DNA of 64,000 nucleotides, taken from the NCBI GenBank assembly GCA_017512985.1, contig JAFWEJ010000008.1, forward strand, positions 496,001-560,000, read 5' to 3'. Below are positions 61,365-64,000 of this stretch, piece after piece; the first letter of the stretch is position 1, and each line of letters starts with the position of its first letter. The notes under the pieces are model-generated. The model did not search any database, was not told the origin of the DNA, and saw only the letters and a list, made by a program, of their open reading frames with translations. A program made the translations under genes and the position numbers. Origin of the DNA: Clostridia bacterium (GTDB lineage: Bacteria; Bacillota; Clostridia; Christensenellales; Aristaeellaceae).

Positions 61365-62705
61365 TCAGTCTTTCCATGGCGCCTTTCCGTGCCAGGTCAG
61401 CCTCACAGGCTTTGAACTCTCATCCCATCGGGGAATATTGCCGGCTCCGACGCCGCAGACAAGAAGCACTTCCCTTTCCCGGCACAAAAGCGGAATCCGG
61501 TCGCGGAACGGTTCCGCAATCCGTCTGTCTGTGAAGTAGTCCTGCAGTTTTTTGCTGCCGGAGCTTCCGAACGGCCTGATCCGGTCTCCCGGCTGCCTGG
61601 TCCGGATCACACATCCGCGGGTAAAACCGGCCGGTACTTCCTGGGCTATTTTTCCGTCTCCGGGATTCCCTTCCGATCCTGATTCCGCCAGCCGGAAAGT
61701 TCCGAAAACGGTATCCGGCCCTGTGACCTCAACCGGCGCCGGGGCAGTTGTTTCCGATCCTGTCAGGAAAAGGAATCTGCCGTCCCTGACGGCATGCATG
61801 CCGCCGGGAAGATTGACCTTCCCCTTTGAACAGTCCAGCAGGCTTTCAAATGCCATGGTATGTACCGCGCTCAGCGCGTGCTCACTCAGCGCGGGGCCCT
61901 GTTCCTGCCACCAGGCTCGTAAAGCCCTCCTGCGCAGGGCGGCCGGTTCGCCGGCGAGGGATTCCGCGTCCAGGACGTCTCCTTCCGATGTCCTTTCCAG
62001 GATGCTCCGGGCCTGCATGTCCAGGACGAGGTTGTCCTCGCCTGTCAGCAAGGCGGCGGTGCAGATCTTTTCAACTGCGGTGTCTGAGATGCCGGTGAGT
62101 ACAGGAATCAGTTCCTTCCTGATCCTGTTCCGCAGGAACGCGGTGTCCTGGTTTGACGCGTCTTCCCGCCAGGGAATCCCGTCTGTCCGAAGGGCTTCCC
62201 GGATCTCTTCTCTCCGCAGGGACAGCATCGGGCGCAGGATTCTCATGGGCCCGACGTATTCGTCTGATTTCATGCATGCGAGCCCGTCCGGACCGGCTCC
62301 GCGCAGCAGCCTCATCAGAAAAGTTTCCGCCTGGTCGTCGGCGTGATGCGCCAGGATCAGCCCGTCAGTTCCGATTTCCTCATAGCGTTTTCTGAAAACA
62401 GCGTATCTGGCTTCCCGTGCAGACGCTTCATCCGTCCTGCCCGAGAGATCTGCGCCGCAGACATGCAGCGGAATCCCTTCCTTTTCGCACAAAGCGATGC
62501 AGAAACGCTCGTCCTCATCAGACTCCTCTCCGCGAAGGCCGTGGTTCACATGGATAGCCTCCACGTAAATCTGCTTATCGCGGACAGCCGGAAGAAGCAT
62601 CATCAGCAGGGCAACGCTGTCAGCTCCGCCGGAAAGGCCCAGCAGGTAGCGTCCGTTTTTTACCGCTGCAAGTTTTCCGCGAAGTGATTCAATAGACGCG
62701 CACAT
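61365..62705 (-). CDS. tilS: tRNA(Ile)-lysidine synthase
   Basis: Converts C34 of tRNA-Ile2 to lysidine so it reads AUA. 446 residues; the PP-loop SGGADS (25-30) is intact, HHADDQAETFLMRLLRGAG is the family motif, and the C-terminal TilS domains have RTRQPGDRIRPFGSSGSKKLQDYF. ATG at 62705 is two bases after the stop of the upstream gene; the ribosome binding site is weak, suggesting coupling. Confidence 0.95.
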   Translation of the reverse strand: MCASIESLRGKLAAVKNGRYLLGLSGGADSVALLMMLLPAVRDKQIYVEAIHVNHGLRGEESDEDERFCIALCEKEGIPLHVCGADLSGRTDEASAREARYAVFRKRYEEIGTDGLILAHHADDQAETFLMRLLRGAGPDGLACMKSDEYVGPMRILRPMLSLRREEIREALRTDGIPWREDASNQDTAFLRNRIRKELIPVLTGISDTAVEKICTAALLTGEDNLVLDMQARSILERTSEGDVLDAESLAGEPAALRRRALRAWWQEQGPALSEHALSAVHTMAFESLLDCSKGKVNLPGGMHAVRDGRFLFLTGSETTAPAPVEVTGPDTVFGTFRLAESGSEGNPGDGKIAQEVPAGFTRGCVIRTRQPGDRIRPFGSSGSKKLQDYFTDRRIAEPFRDRIPLLCREREVLLVCGVGAGNIPRWDESSKPVRLTWHGKAPWKD

Positions 62706-62707
62706 GG

Positions 62708-64000
62708 TTATGGTCTCAGAGGCGCGCCGCAGACCGCGTGCGGTTTCAGTTTCTTGTACGGCTCTTCGTTAATCTGAGAGTACTTGAAATGACCCTGCAG
62801 CGGAAGGTACTTCTCAGCAATGCTTTTGCAGTTCGGGTCCAGATGATAGTATTCGCCCTTGCCCGGATTGTAATACAGCATTGTATCGGGATATACGACC
62901 GGTTCGTCTGTAGGCGCGGGGGTATTGGTGATTGAAGGATCCGGCGTGTCGGCGTCTTCATAGGAAAGCAGGCTCTTCGGATCCACATACCACAATCCGT
63001 CTGATTCCTTCTCCATCATGATATTCATTCTGTATTTCACAGGATCCTTGCCGTTGTTCCGGTCCATCAGGGCTGTGATCGTCACGGTCCGGCTGGTGTC
63101 ATTGACGGTGCCGGAAACGCTCTCTTCTTTATAATCTTTGGGTGTTCTGTTCCGAAGCAGAGTGAACAGCGCGTTTTTCGGGTTTTCTTCCGTGCGCTTC
63201 CACGACGGAGAGCACAGCGTCAGCATATCGTCCTGGCGGTTGAGCGCCCAGTATTCAAAGAATGTCCTCAGCCTCTGAATCACTTCGTAGTCCGCATTGG
63301 GTTCCGGTGTGCTGGTTACGGACGGTGTGACCTGGACCGCCTGCTGCTGCGTTCCGTTCTGGCTTTGGCTGGTCTGCCCCGAAACTGCTGTATTAACCGG
63401 ATTCTTTATGTTGGTATTCTGATCATCAGGAGTTCCGCCGGCTGATATGCCCGATACGACAATACTGATCACGGTCACCAGCGTCAGCAGGCCGAATACA
63501 ATTGTGTAACACAGGCGCTTATTATTGTCGATCATCGGTTTGACCCACAGCAGGGCGGTGGTTCCGGCTGCCAGTACGAGAAACACCCATTTCAGGGCAT
63601 TGATGTCTTTCATCATGCCCAGGGCAAACAGACCCAGCAGTACGGCGCAGGCGATCAACAGATAGGCGTCTGTCAGTACAAACGGCTTTCTGCGCACAGG
63701 TACGGGCTGCGGAACATATCCGCCGCCGTTCAGCGGGACCTGGCCGCCAGTTTCCTGCTGCGGATTGACCGGCATCTGGGATGACCGTCCCATCTGAGTG
63801 TAGGCGTTATATCCCTGCGGATAAACGCCCGGTTGATATCCGGGTGATGTATATCCCTGGCTGTAAGGCGTCTGCGGAATATAGCTGCCTGCCGGAGCCT
63901 GGCCGGACGGGTATCCGTATCCGTTTGTACCGTAAGCGGCGGGCTGCTGGTATCCGCCGGCCGGGGCATAGGACTGTCCGGGATATCCGCCGGATGCCTG
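62708..64000 (-). CDS. membrane protein with repetitive Q/G/Y/P tail and Ada-like HxxC zinc-type end, 5' end outside window
   Basis: The reading frame is open from its stop at 62708 to the right edge (430 codons visible); the first internal ATG is at 63793, but the frame upstream is uninterrupted and repetitive, so the true start lies outside. The visible N-terminal ~90 residues are a Gly/Tyr/Gln/Pro low-complexity repeat (GYPSGQAP, GYTSPGYQPGVY). Three or four membrane helices follow, then an extracytoplasmic or cytoplasmic alpha+beta domain (FEYWALNRQDDMLTLCSPSW), a Thr/Pro linker, and a last ~55 residues with YYHLDPNCKS...HAVCGAP, resembling the small YHxxxC-CxxC zinc motif of Ada-like modules but with HxxC. 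No known family is claimed. Confidence 0.7.
   Translation of the reverse strand, partial: QASGGYPGQSYAPAGGYQQPAAYGTNGYGYPSGQAPAGSYIPQTPYSQGYTSPGYQPGVYPQGYNAYTQMGRSSQMPVNPQQETGGQVPLNGGGYVPQPVPVRRKPFVLTDAYLLIACAVLLGLFALGMMKDINALKWVFLVLAAGTTALLWVKPMIDNNKRLCYTIVFGLLTLVTVISIVVSGISAGGTPDDQNTNIKNPVNTAVSGQTSQSQNGTQQQAVQVTPSVTSTPEPNADYEVIQRLRTFFEYWALNRQDDMLTLCSPSWKRTEENPKNALFTLLRNRTPKDYKEESVSGTVNDTSRTVTITALMDRNNGKDPVKYRMNIMMEKESDGLWYVDPKSLLSYEDADTPDPSITNTPAPTDEPVVYPDTMLYYNPGKGEYYHLDPNCKSIAEKYLPLQGHFKYSQINEEPYKKLKPHAVCGAPLRP

Noticed and set aside
1-64000. CRISPR array, tRNA or rRNA genes, prophage or insertion sequence
   Set aside because: No regular spaced repeats, cloverleaf-like gene, transposase or phage gene was recognised in either strand.

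Overview
The window reads as a chromosomal segment from an anaerobic, fairly GC-rich member of the Firmicutes (class Clostridia). This rests on gene order typical of that group (prmA-rsmE-mtaB-HIT-rpsU; rpmE, DUF1385-prmC-prfA-tsaC; yicC-remA-gmk-rpoZ-coaBC; nadD-yqeK-rsfS; cdaA-cdaR), on XpaC/TelA, RemA, DnaD and a DnaI-type loader, on AGGAGG-type ribosome binding sites with frequent GTG and TTG starts, and on anaerobic functions (NrdG, an NfnAB-like pair). An uncultured gut or rumen clostridial lineage is plausible, but the species cannot be fixed from sequence alone. Nearly all of it is core genome. I see no prophage, insertion sequence, CRISPR array, tRNA, rRNA or replication origin, and no gene-free stretch longer than 300 bases.

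Layout. 1-2155: the 5' part of a DUF1934 gene (minus), then ispE and a ttcA-like PP-loop gene (plus). 2242-4317: xpaC-telA. 4392-11035: a plus-strand run that starts with an unusual dephospho-CoA kinase/lytic transglycosylase fusion and an orphan solute-binding protein, then prmA, rsmE, mtaB, a HIT protein and rpsU (too short to show up in ordinary ORF lists). 11173-15565: a TRM11-like methyltransferase overlapping rho, then a CBS/DRTGG inorganic pyrophosphatase. 15623-18500: a secreted SH3-like protein (minus), putP (plus), rpmE (minus). 18635-23545: a winged-helix/nuclease-like protein of unknown role, DUF1385, prmC, prfA and tsaC. 23616-26167: pgi, rpsI and rplM (minus). 26370-30954: a ferric-iron-type ABC importer. 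31114-36425: cdaA-cdaR followed by an unknown membrane protein, a P-loop NTPase, an RsmF-type methyltransferase and a HAD phosphatase. 36558-41644: a BMP-family nucleoside-type ABC importer. 41793-43819: secreted SH3 protein, secreted unknown, rpsT. 43985-45590: a NadD-YqeK fusion and rsfS. 45634-48815: yicC to coaBC. 48855-55768: NfnAB, dnaD, dnaC, an ArsC-like protein, nrdG and nagA. 55968-56906: fba. 56972-64000: VanW protein, ftsH, hpt, tilS and a membrane protein with a repetitive Q/G/Y/P tail running off the window.

How the genes fit together. Many serve translation: ribosomal proteins S21, L31, S9, L13 and S20; RF1 and PrmC; tRNA modification by TtcA, MtaB, TsaC and TilS; rRNA or ribosomal-protein methylation by PrmA, RsmE and RsmF; and RsfS. 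A second group supports cofactors and nucleotides (CoaBC, CoaE, NadD, Gmk, Hpt). A third touches nucleotide second messengers (CdaA/CdaR for c-di-AMP, YqeK for Ap4A, CBS-pyrophosphatase as a likely adenine-nucleotide sensor). The less ordinary pieces are the two domain fusions, the wHTH-PD-(D/E)XK-like gene, Rho with a long disordered insert, the cdaAR-linked unknown genes, and the low-complexity membrane proteins at the right end.
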